Source: Guillardia theta CCMP2712 (Eukaryota > Cryptophyceae > Pyrenomonadales > Geminigeraceae). Taken from it: a stretch of 64,000 nucleotides of DNA. A model generated the notes under the pieces. It made no database searches and was not told the DNA's origin. It saw nothing but the letters and a program-made list of their open reading frames with translations. Location: assembly GCF_000315625.1 (NCBI RefSeq), contig NW_005434560.1, positions 103,026 through 167,025 of the forward strand, read 5' to 3'. This document shows positions 54,121 to 61,476 of the stretch, in pieces. How positions within the stretch are numbered: the first letter of the stretch is position 1; each line of letters opens with the position of its first letter. The translations under genes and the position numbers were made by a program.

Positions 54121-54170
54121 GCTAAACCCGTTCTCTCTGTATTGGAATTAAATTACGATTCCTTATTAAT

Positions 54171-55550
54171 TCAAAGCCGCATCTGCACCAACATCATCCG
54201 CATGGCAGCCTGCATCCTGTTGCACCGCACCACCCTCTCCGCGTCGTCCTCCGGAATCCCGCGGAGTGCGCCCAGGTACCGGGTGACGAGGACGTGCTTG
54301 ACGAGGAGGTACTTCCCGGTCCGGATGCTGTCGGAGTTGAGGTTGGCGGCCTGTGACATGTACGCCTTCAACCCGTTGAAGTAACGCACGTTGACCTGCG
54401 CGGGGGACTGCGCGGCGGCGAGGAAGGTCATTCCCTGGATCTCGCCCAGGTGGAACTTACCGTGGAGGTAGACCGCGATGTAGGGGTTGGTGGCAATGTC
54501 CCGCAGGATTATGTATGCAAAGGCCTTCTCTTGCATGAATGTGAAAGACGATGTCTTGATCTTTGGTTGAAGTTCGAAGGGATCCTCCGAAAAGTCTTTC
54601 CTATTTCCTGCGTCCTCTTGCATCAGCAGCTTCATCATACCCGATCCCCACTCGTTGGTGCACTGCATCCTCACCCCGAGCTTGTTGTAGTAGCCGGTGG
54701 GGTAGTTGATAAAGACGCGGGTGGTTTTTGTCTGGTCTGCGGTGTGCTCGTCGTTCCACATGTAGAGCACAAAGCGCTCGATGACCCGCCAGAGGCTCAG
54801 GTACAGGTGCGTCGGGAACACGTTGCCCACTAGGGACGTCTTGAAGCGCAGCACCGCCGAGATGACGTTGTTCGTTTTTTCGAAGACCTTGTAGCTCTCG
54901 CTCATCAGCTTGTTGTCTCTCGTTTGCATGTCTTTCCAGTCCTTCTTGTCCGCGTCCACCTCGATGAGCAGCGTGATGTGCATGCCGGCGAACTCCACGA
55001 AGAGGGAGACGTCGGGGCGGGTGCTGTTGCCGTCCCTCCCGCAGATGGTGCGGTTGAAGATCATTCTTACCTGGGACCCCGGGAAGCGGGTGGCGATCTC
55101 CCTACCGCACATGCCGGCGAAGACCTCCACGACGGGGTGGTCCTGCAGGATCGCCGTCGGCACCCCGGGCATGGCGACGCAGCACATGCAGACCGCTGTA
55201 CCCTTTCTGGTGTCGATGCGGAGGTCGGTGAGGCTGACGATGGAGCGCCGGCCGCAGATGGCGCAGACGAAGTGCCGCTCGTCGCACTGGGCGACCACCC
55301 AGCTCTGCAGCGACTCCATCAGCGCCACGCCGTCGATCGCGGAGGCGTCGATCTCGGCCTGGAGGGCTGCGATCTCCGCGGCATGCAACGCATGTTGGTC
55401 CTTCGGAAACATGGCTTTCGCATCTTTGTTATTCTTGAAGTTCGGTGTCCAGAAGGGGGTCTGCGTGAAGACAGAGGCGAGGTTGGCGCGCATGGCAAGC
55501 TCCTTGTTGGGATATCTTTCTGGAACGGGGTCACAGGTGATCGTCTGCAT
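54171..55550 (-). CDS. Zinc-ribbon protein with PD-(D/E)XK-like nuclease motif, 459 aa
   Basis: A Zn ribbon is formed by 'CAICG' (nt ~55260) and 'CMCC' (nt ~55185). About 60 residues on, '[10 protein letters not shown]' is followed by '[12 protein letters not shown]' and then D..K residues, resembling the PD...ExD core of Vsr/DUF559-type restriction-fold nucleases seen in giant viruses. The rest is a helical domain. The start at 55550 is 36 bases after a CTGTATTTCAAG element (55586-55597); longer frames overlap the neighbour. A role in DNA processing or host DNA breakdown is inferred. Confidence 0.65.
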   Translation of the reverse strand: MQTITCDPVPERYPNKELAMRANLASVFTQTPFWTPNFKNNKDAKAMFPKDQHALHAAEIAALQAEIDASAIDGVALMESLQSWVVAQCDERHFVCAICGRRSIVSLTDLRIDTRKGTAVCMCCVAMPGVPTAILQDHPVVEVFAGMCGREIATRFPGSQVRMIFNRTICGRDGNSTRPDVSLFVEFAGMHITLLIEVDADKKDWKDMQTRDNKLMSESYKVFEKTNNVISAVLRFKTSLVGNVFPTHLYLSLWRVIERFVLYMWNDEHTADQTKTTRVFINYPTGYYNKLGVRMQCTNEWGSGMMKLLMQEDAGNRKDFSEDPFELQPKIKTSSFTFMQEKAFAYIILRDIATNPYIAVYLHGKFHLGEIQGMTFLAAAQSPAQVNVRYFNGLKAYMSQAANLNSDSIRTGKYLLVKHVLVTRYLGALRGIPEDDAERVVRCNRMQAAMRMMLVQMRL

Positions 55551-55585
55551 GCATCGGTTCTCTGGGATGGCCTCCTTGCCGACCC

Positions 55586-55626
55586 CTTGAAATACAGCCC
55601 CGCCCCGGCGCCCGGGTATTTGAACC
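55586..55626. promoter_or_regulatory. Divergent promoter pair
   Basis: CTGTATTTCAAG on the minus strand (55586-55597) and GGTATTTGAACC on the plus strand (55615-55626) serve the two diverging genes. Confidence 0.45.
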
Positions 55627-55658
55627 CGGCAGGCCCCACCGGAGAGAGATTCCATACC

Positions 55659-56834
55659 ATGCAACGCGCGAACCGGGCCGTGACCTTCCAGGAGCTCTAC
55701 GCCAGGGCCAGGCTCTACATGCGCTACCACGTCATCATCTCCGTGCTGCTGCTGGGCGCCGCGACGGGGCTCTTCCTCCTCAACATCAACAGCTTCCTCC
55801 GCCAGAGCGGGGTGGTCGTGAACGGCAGCTCGCCGCCTACGAGGAGGAGCGGGGCGGATGCTCCTTACAAGGACGAGTCCGAGTCACGTTCCCTCGTGAA
55901 GAAGCTGACCCGCCGGGCGATCGCCGAAAACGCCGTCCCCGACCGCCTCCTCACGGTCGTCATCCTCACCCGGGACCGGCCCTGGAGCCTGGAGAGGCTG
56001 CTGGTCTCGCTCTCCGCGGCAAGGTACGACCAGGGGGTCAGGGTCAACCTCATCCTCAGGCAGGACCTCCCTGCCAACGGCGTGCTCTGCCAGGACACGG
56101 CCAGGATCATCCGGAGGCTCTACTGGCCCCACGGCTCCGTCGACCACGCCATCGAACAAGCGCCCAGGGGGCCCATGCGCATGTGGCTCGGCGCCTACGC
56201 CCCCTCCGGCCCCACGGACTACTTCCTCGTCCTGGAGGACGACATGGAGGTCAGCCGCTTCTACTGCCGCTGGGTGCTCGCCGCCCTCGACCGCTTCCGC
56301 CTCGACTCCACCGTCTTCGCCGTGTCCGCGTCCAAGCCCGAGCTCAGGGGCAGGGACCCGCTGGGGCTCGGCCCGGTCCAGTCCAGCATCCCCGCCGGCA
56401 CCACCCACGTCAAGTACAGGATGCCCACCCCGGACGCCCTCGCCCCCGTTCCCAGGCACTGGAACGCCTTCCGCACCTGGGCGGTGAAGATGCTCGACAG
56501 CGATGGCTTCGACCCCACGCTCACGGAAGAGGTCGACGTCCGCGACCTCCGCCCCTTCGAGATCTACAGGGAGATGCGCGCCATCGGGAGGCAGGAGCTC
56601 GCCTGGACCGCCTTCCTCGTCCGCTACACCTTCGAGGTCGGCCAGTCCACCGTCTACCCCTGGACCCCCACCGGCGCCTCCCTCGCCCGCTCCTGGGACG
56701 AGCCCGACGCCCTCACCCGCCACGGCCGCGGCCCTACCTCCGACCTCCTCGCCGTCTGGGACCCGGCCCTCGTCCGCTGGAACCCCAGGGCTGGAGTCAG
56801 GCTCGACTACACGGGCAGGCCCATGTCTCCTTGA
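55659..56834 (+). CDS. Type II membrane glycosyltransferase (GT-A type), 391 aa
   Basis: A short cytosolic N-terminus and one anchor helix (residues ~27-45), then a stem and a GT-A domain. '[18 protein letters not shown]' matches the nucleotide-sugar strand of GT2-like enzymes and '[11 protein letters not shown]' provides the DxD metal site (EDD). Layout is that of Golgi glycosyltransferases. It probably glycosylates viral or host surface proteins in the secretory pathway; donor and acceptor are unknown. GC content is very high. Confidence 0.75.
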   Translation: MQRANRAVTFQELYARARLYMRYHVIISVLLLGAATGLFLLNINSFLRQSGVVVNGSSPPTRRSGADAPYKDESESRSLVKKLTRRAIAENAVPDRLLTVVILTRDRPWSLERLLVSLSAARYDQGVRVNLILRQDLPANGVLCQDTARIIRRLYWPHGSVDHAIEQAPRGPMRMWLGAYAPSGPTDYFLVLEDDMEVSRFYCRWVLAALDRFRLDSTVFAVSASKPELRGRDPLGLGPVQSSIPAGTTHVKYRMPTPDALAPVPRHWNAFRTWAVKMLDSDGFDPTLTEEVDVRDLRPFEIYREMRAIGRQELAWTAFLVRYTFEVGQSTVYPWTPTGASLARSWDEPDALTRHGRGPTSDLLAVWDPALVRWNPRAGVRLDYTGRPMSP

Positions 56835-56843
56835 CGGAGTGCG

Positions 56844-56854
56844 GTGTATTTAAA
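56844..56854 (+). promoter_or_regulatory. GTGTATTTAAA promoter element
   Basis: Full match, 37 bases before the ATG at 56891. Confidence 0.65.
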
Positions 56855-56890
56855 CGCGGCGAGAAAGGAGGTGGCATCGTGGTTTTGATT

Positions 56891-58378
56891 ATGGGACGCA
56901 CCAAACAAGATCAACGGAGGGAGACCGGTCAAAGGGCTCCAGTCGCGAGGCTCTCAACTCAGAGAGCCAGAGAAGATGCACCCTTTACGGCGGGTGTAAG
57001 ACAGCCAGGCAGCACTGCTACCAAGCAGCGCGGTGTTGTCGCATCGGGCGTGAATGTGCCCAATTATCTGCAGTTGATCTGTGCCCTTTCTGCTTTTCAA
57101 AGTGAGGAAGATCTAAAACAAATGCAGTACTTTGTCGACCTTTCTAAGGAAGATGAAGCTTGGTACAACAAGCTTACCTCAGAAAACAGGCAAATATTTG
57201 ATGATCTCTGGGTTAGGCTCGATTCCGTGTCTGTACCTCAGACAGAACAGCAAACGACTGAAGGTGCAGCTTCTATCTTGCAGAGCATGCGCAATGACGA
57301 GAATCAAGACACGCAACAGGAGTTCCAGGAATCCGATCCAACCAATGTCGTGAGCGGCACCCTGCAACCGGACGTCACGGTGCTCCTCGAATCCCAACCC
57401 GAGAGCAATGAAATGGATTCGCAGCAAGAGCCTGTGCCGGCCCCTCCTGCCGTCGATGGAAATGGTGATCCAATCGATGAAACGGGCACTGGATCGCAGG
57501 TTCCTGGGACGTCGCCGACCGATGAGCCGACATCCGTTTCCTCTACCATCGATGAGAACAATCAAGAAATCGATGGAACGGGTACTGAATCGCAGGTTCC
57601 TGGGACGTCGCCGACCGTTGAGCCGACATCCGTTCCTGTCGTCGATATGAACGAGAACAGAGATGAAGGCTCTTCCAACGCTACCGGTTCAAGCAAACTG
57701 CTAGAGAAGGCATTTCAGCGAGAGAGCAGCTCGGATGAATCCGATGATCCCGATGCACCTGTGATCACCAACTCTCGCAAGAACGTCGGTGGCAAGCAAC
57801 TCCCACAGATGCAACCACAGATGTCGAACCCACAGCCGCAACCAGCAACGTTTGTGAACCCAGCTTTGGAAGAGTATCACTTCGTTATTCCCGAGCAACC
57901 CGACAATGGTCCGGAACAAACAGGCGTTCCATCTACTGCCACTGATTCGTCTGTTTCTAAAAAACCAATCAGAACCAAGCAGACTGCCAAGAAGAGCACT
58001 GGCGGCAAAGCACCACGCAAAGGTCGCGCCAAAAAGGATTCTAGGAGGTCCACCGTACACGACGGCGGAGTCAAAAAGCCCCACCGCTTCCGCCCCGGCA
58101 CCGTGGCCCTCCGCGAGATCCGCAGGTACCAGAAGAGTACGGAGCTCCTTATCAGGAAGATCCCTTTCCAGCGGCTCGTCAGGGAGGTAACGCAAGACCT
58201 GGGATTCCGGGGCATCCGATATAAAGCAGATGCCATCATGGCGTTGCAGGAGGCTTCGGAGGCCTACCTGGTTGGACTCTTTGAAGACACCAACCTCTGT
58301 GCCATCCATGCCAAGCGTGTCACGATCATGCCCAAGGACATCCAGCTGGCCCGGAGGATCCGTGGGGAGCGTACTTAG
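56891..58378 (+). CDS. Histone H3 fused to a ~360-residue N-terminal extension
   Basis: 495 residues. The N-terminal part has a basic start, a helical patch (residues ~55-115) and a long acidic, Ser/Gln/Pro-rich disordered region with two copies of a ~23-residue unit (96-base period, nt 57473-57540 and 57569-57636). Residues 361-495 are a complete H3: tail '[17 protein letters not shown]', then helix-fold '[19 protein letters not shown]' and '[19 protein letters not shown]' almost identical to eukaryotic H3. Changes include R8K, K27R and one extra residue in loop 1 ([13 protein letters not shown]). K4, K9, S10, K14, K18, K23, S28 and K36 are kept. It probably enters or mimics host nucleosomes, or packs viral DNA; no H4 partner is seen in this window. 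Confidence 0.9.
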   Translation: MGRTKQDQRRETGQRAPVARLSTQRAREDAPFTAGVRQPGSTATKQRGVVASGVNVPNYLQLICALSAFQSEEDLKQMQYFVDLSKEDEAWYNKLTSENRQIFDDLWVRLDSVSVPQTEQQTTEGAASILQSMRNDENQDTQQEFQESDPTNVVSGTLQPDVTVLLESQPESNEMDSQQEPVPAPPAVDGNGDPIDETGTGSQVPGTSPTDEPTSVSSTIDENNQEIDGTGTESQVPGTSPTVEPTSVPVVDMNENRDEGSSNATGSSKLLEKAFQRESSSDESDDPDAPVITNSRKNVGGKQLPQMQPQMSNPQPQPATFVNPALEEYHFVIPEQPDNGPEQTGVPSTATDSSVSKKPIRTKQTAKKSTGGKAPRKGRAKKDSRRSTVHDGGVKKPHRFRPGTVALREIRRYQKSTELLIRKIPFQRLVREVTQDLGFRGIRYKADAIMALQEASEAYLVGLFEDTNLCAIHAKRVTIMPKDIQLARRIRGERT

Positions 58379-58402
58379 ATCGTACTTAGATCGTACTTAG
58401 AT
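58370..58402 (+). repeat. Tandem CGTACTTAGAT units across the H3 stop codon
   Basis: Three units of 11-12 bases begin at the last H3 codons; the stop TAG is in the first. Confidence 0.7.
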
Positions 58403-58479
58403 TATCCCACCCCACGGGCATACCGTCCCCTTTCCGTTCGTAGTGATTAAACGTCGCTTAATATTACTTTACTGTTTCT

Positions 58480-59550
58480 CTACGCTACGAAGGTCACGAT
58501 GGAGGTGTCGAGGAGGCCGTGGGTGTGCTGGAAGGCCATGATCCTGCCGTGGACGAGGCGGGTGATGATGTCCTCTGGCCTGACCTCGCAGGTGATGCCC
58601 TCGACGCTCCTGCCCCGCCCCGCCATGAAGGCCATGCGGACGGTGCCGGCGCGGACGCTGCGCTCCTCGGTCTCGAAGGTGAGCTCGCTGCAGACGGTCT
58701 CTTGCTCTGCCGCTTGGTGGGTGCCTTCCTGTGCCCTCTGCAAGGGAACCACGCGGGAGCGGGCGACCTGGGTGATGCTATCCCCGTCGTCGGCGTAGCA
58801 GAGGCCGAAGGAGATGCTGGCGGGGCGCAGGATGGTGAGGGCGCGGCTGATCTTCCTGCACTGGTTTCTCTGGACCGCGAACCTCTGCGGCGGGTGGATC
58901 TCCGGGTGCTCGAAGACGACGTTGAGGAAGAGGTGGATGCCGGTGGAGCACTGCGTCCAGTACGGCAACCCCGCCTCGAAGGGGTGCCGGTTGAGCGTTT
59001 CGAGGGCCTTGAGCACGCTGGAGGGGGGCATGTGGAGGATGGCTTGGAGCTGGAGGTTGGGGTAGACAAAATCCCACTGCCGCAGCAGGGCGATGTCGGT
59101 CATGAGCTCACTGACGGGGACGAGGTCGATGTCGACGTCGATGTCCTCGAAGTCTTCCTCGGCCTCCTCCCTTCGCATCTCCTTGCGCATGCGCTCGACG
59201 TGGCCCGCGACGGCCTGGCGGCAGGAGGAGGGGAGGCATTCCGCGCTCAGGGGGCTGCCGTGCCCGCTCCTGCACATGGGGCAGCGCATGCCGTGGAGCA
59301 TGAAGTAAACCGCGAGGGCGACGGGATGGAATGCCTTGCCGCAGCACGGAAGCTTCACCACGCAGCACTTTCCCCCGTGGACCTCTAGTGTGTGCGACTG
59401 GGGTATGCCCTCCACCTCCGCGCTCCCCAATGGCTCCATGAGGATGGGGCAGTCGTCCGGCGGGCTCCCCAGGCAGTCTTCCCCCCCGAGCATGACGTCG
59501 ATGCAGTGCTCCCCACACTCGCTCACCCATGTCTGCAGCACCCAAGTCAT
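58480..59550 (-). CDS. RING-type zinc finger protein, 356 aa
   Basis: Near the N-terminus (nt ~59270-59460) 'CPIL', 'CCVVKLPCCGKAFHP' and 'CPMCR' are spaced as in a RING finger (C..C....C.H..C..C with one CC pair). RING proteins are ubiquitin E3 ligases or scaffolds. Then an acidic helical stretch (EEAEEDFEDIDVDID) and a ~200-residue domain of unknown type. A GGTATAAACGG box at 59598-59610 lies upstream of the ATG. Possible host ubiquitin-pathway role is inference. Confidence 0.65.
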   Translation of the reverse strand: MTWVLQTWVSECGEHCIDVMLGGEDCLGSPPDDCPILMEPLGSAEVEGIPQSHTLEVHGGKCCVVKLPCCGKAFHPVALAVYFMLHGMRCPMCRSGHGSPLSAECLPSSCRQAVAGHVERMRKEMRREEAEEDFEDIDVDIDLVPVSELMTDIALLRQWDFVYPNLQLQAILHMPPSSVLKALETLNRHPFEAGLPYWTQCSTGIHLFLNVVFEHPEIHPPQRFAVQRNQCRKISRALTILRPASISFGLCYADDGDSITQVARSRVVPLQRAQEGTHQAAEQETVCSELTFETEERSVRAGTVRMAFMAGRGRSVEGITCEVRPEDIITRLVHGRIMAFQHTHGLLDTSIVTFVA

Positions 59551-59648
59551 GGGTGCTCCCGTGCGCTTCTGATTTCGAGCCTATCGACGTCGCATCCCCC
59601 GTTTATACCATGCCCCGCGCCGACCCCGCTTGCCGTGCTTGAAATGGT

Positions 59649-60125
59649 TCAACGTATGCGTAGTCTGTATGTCTTAAACCTCCCACCTGTGGGCCTTGCA
59701 GACAGTGCATTCTGATCCGTAGGTCCACTAGGTGGGCGTGGTGGTGCGTTGGGTCCCGCTCTTGCTGCCCGCATGCTGTTGTCTATCATGTATTGTATGC
59801 ATAAATTCAAAGCGGTGTCCCTAGCAACGCGGTCTCCTTGTCCCAGCTCGTCCCAAACTTGTCTTTCCATTGCGGGTATATCCTGTATATGTTTGTAGCG
59901 GTATTTTTCCACTATTCTCCTGATTTGTGGGTGATGTCCTAAAGCGGTACGATATGTTTCATCAAGTTCTCGATCAGTTCCATGTCGTACGTAATAATCA
60001 AGATAAAGTCTAAAGTCTTTATTAACAAGGTCCCACCAATCCGCCAAATTCATGCGATCATCCATGTTTTTTATAAATGCTTGATGACATGGATTAAATA
60101 TTGGATCGTATTCATACTCATTCAA
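59649..60125 (-). CDS. Hypothetical protein, 158 aa
   Basis: A helical Tyr/Arg/Asp-rich domain of ~120 residues, then a Pro/Gly/Arg-rich basic tail that could bind nucleic acid. AT-richer than the neighbours. Its ATG overlaps the stop of the next minus-strand gene by 8 bases. Confidence 0.6.
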   Translation of the reverse strand: MNEYEYDPIFNPCHQAFIKNMDDRMNLADWWDLVNKDFRLYLDYYVRHGTDRELDETYRTALGHHPQIRRIVEKYRYKHIQDIPAMERQVWDELGQGDRVARDTALNLCIQYMIDNSMRAARAGPNAPPRPPSGPTDQNALSARPTGGRFKTYRLRIR

Positions 60126-60390
60126 AAGATGGAAAAAAGAGCGAGCAGAACCTTCCGTAGGTGTGCGTCCTGCACACCAGCCCTGGGCCGCAGTCCTTGT
60201 CGTCGTGGCACGCGTAGAGGTGCTGCTGGTACCCCCTGTCCTTCTTGATCTTCCTGAATTTGACGTGCAGGGACTCGTCGAACTGCATGGGGCGGGCGGG
60301 GCGCAGCTGGTTCACCGGCACGAAGCCCAGTGAGCCAGCCAGGGAGACGAGGGGCAGGAGGGCGAGAAGGATAAACCAATGCCGCTGCAT
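60118..60390 (-). CDS. Secreted Cys-rich small protein, 90 aa
   Basis: A signal peptide (FILLALLPLVSLAGS) then a basic segment and a C-terminal disulfide module 'CHDDKDCGPGLVC......FC' like colipase/dickkopf-type small domains. A GGTATAAACGTGG box is at 60408-60421 on the minus strand. Function unknown. Confidence 0.65.
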   Translation of the reverse strand: MQRHWFILLALLPLVSLAGSLGFVPVNQLRPARPMQFDESLHVKFRKIKKDRGYQQHLYACHDDKDCGPGLVCRTHTYGRFCSLFFPSFE

Positions 60391-60444
60391 AATTTTGCTG
60401 CGATCGTAGCCACACCCACGTTTATACCCGTCCTCTTCCGGAAC

Positions 60445-60454
60445 GATATAAAAC
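60445..60454 (+). promoter_or_regulatory. TATA box
   Basis: GATATAAAAC, 27 bases before the ATG at 60481; it excludes the in-frame ATG at 60379 as start. Confidence 0.5.
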
Positions 60455-60480
60455 GGCTGTGCTGGGATGTTGCAGGAGGG

Positions 60481-61476
60481 ATGCGGAGTGCCTGGGACTA
60501 CTGGTATGATTTTGGAGGGGGGTTCGATCCGATGATACTCGACGCGGCGGGGGCGCTTCCGCTGGCGGTGCTGGGGGCGGACGTGGCCTACGCCTACCGC
60601 TCGACCGGGGTGGCGGCGGCGGTGCTGGCTTCTATGGTGACCGGGGCGCTTCTGAGGTGGGGTGTGCCTGGTTTCGCTGCACCTGGGATGGGGCAGGTAA
60701 GTTTCCATGGACCCCTGGACGTCCTCCACGGGCTGGACCTCCTGTTGATCCCCGTGGTGGTAGCCGCCTCGGTCTCCCGCCCTCACCACTACGTCGGGTC
60801 GGTGCTTCTGCTGGTCTTCCTGGTGATGGCGCTCCGTCGGTATAACCGCCTAAAATTCCCGATAAGCTTCACGAGTATGTTTATCCTCCTTGCCTGTGCG
60901 ATGGGGGCTTCGGTGCATGGATTGACGGTCACTCCTCCCGTCCAGACGCGCTGGGAGGAGCTGGGTTGGTCAGCCGTGCCTTGCCTGGCCCTCTTCGTGC
61001 TGGCTTGTACGAGGAGGTCGCCACCCCTGGAAGGTTCGAAGGTCCCAGTGCCGGCTGTGGAGATTGGGGTCTCTGTCGCTCTCTTCATCCTTGGTGGCTA
61101 CCTCTGGAATACGGAGTGGGGATCCAGGGCAGAAGGGCTCGTCTATATGGCCGTGGACGTGAGGGACGGGGGCTGGGAGGCTGCGCTGCTCCGCCTTCCC
61201 ACCTACCTCGCCCTGGTCGCGGTGGTGGCGCTGCAGCTGCAGCAGGGGAAAAAACACGAGTCGTTCGAGCAAGCCAAGGCGCGGCTGGAGATCGAGGTCG
61301 TCTGCATCGCCTCCGCCTCGGTGGTGGCCCTCCCACTCCTCGCGCTGTGCCCCTTTGTTGTCCTCCCCCTGATCGCACTGCTATTGCGGGGGGCTGCTTT
61401 CCTGACGGTATATAAGACAAATTTGCACGCTTTTCCAAATGTGGCGTACTACGCGCCGGTCCCAGGTGGCCCTTAG
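60481..61476 (+). CDS. Polytopic membrane protein, 331 aa
   Basis: About eight hydrophobic segments along the full length, with short loops. No transporter signature was seen. It overlaps the start of the next gene by 38 bases in another frame. Confidence 0.65.
   Translation: MRSAWDYWYDFGGGFDPMILDAAGALPLAVLGADVAYAYRSTGVAAAVLASMVTGALLRWGVPGFAAPGMGQVSFHGPLDVLHGLDLLLIPVVVAASVSRPHHYVGSVLLLVFLVMALRRYNRLKFPISFTSMFILLACAMGASVHGLTVTPPVQTRWEELGWSAVPCLALFVLACTRRSPPLEGSKVPVPAVEIGVSVALFILGGYLWNTEWGSRAEGLVYMAVDVRDGGWEAALLRLPTYLALVAVVALQLQQGKKHESFEQAKARLEIEVVCIASASVVALPLLALCPFVVLPLIALLLRGAAFLTVYKTNLHAFPNVAYYAPVPGGP
61407..61416 (+). promoter_or_regulatory. TATA box inside the upstream gene
   Basis: CGGTATATAA-type element about 23-30 bases before the ATG at 61439. 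Confidence 0.45.

Noticed and set aside
54924-55658. N-terminal 245 codons of the long frame leading into the glycosyltransferase
   Set aside because: They lie antisense to the Zn-nuclease gene; the plus promoter element at 55615-55626 and ATG 55659 give a normal anchor start.
56183-56890. Upstream extension of the H3 frame
   Set aside because: It overlaps the glycosyltransferase as an Arg/Pro-rich shadow; the promoter at 56844 and ATG at 56891 define the start.
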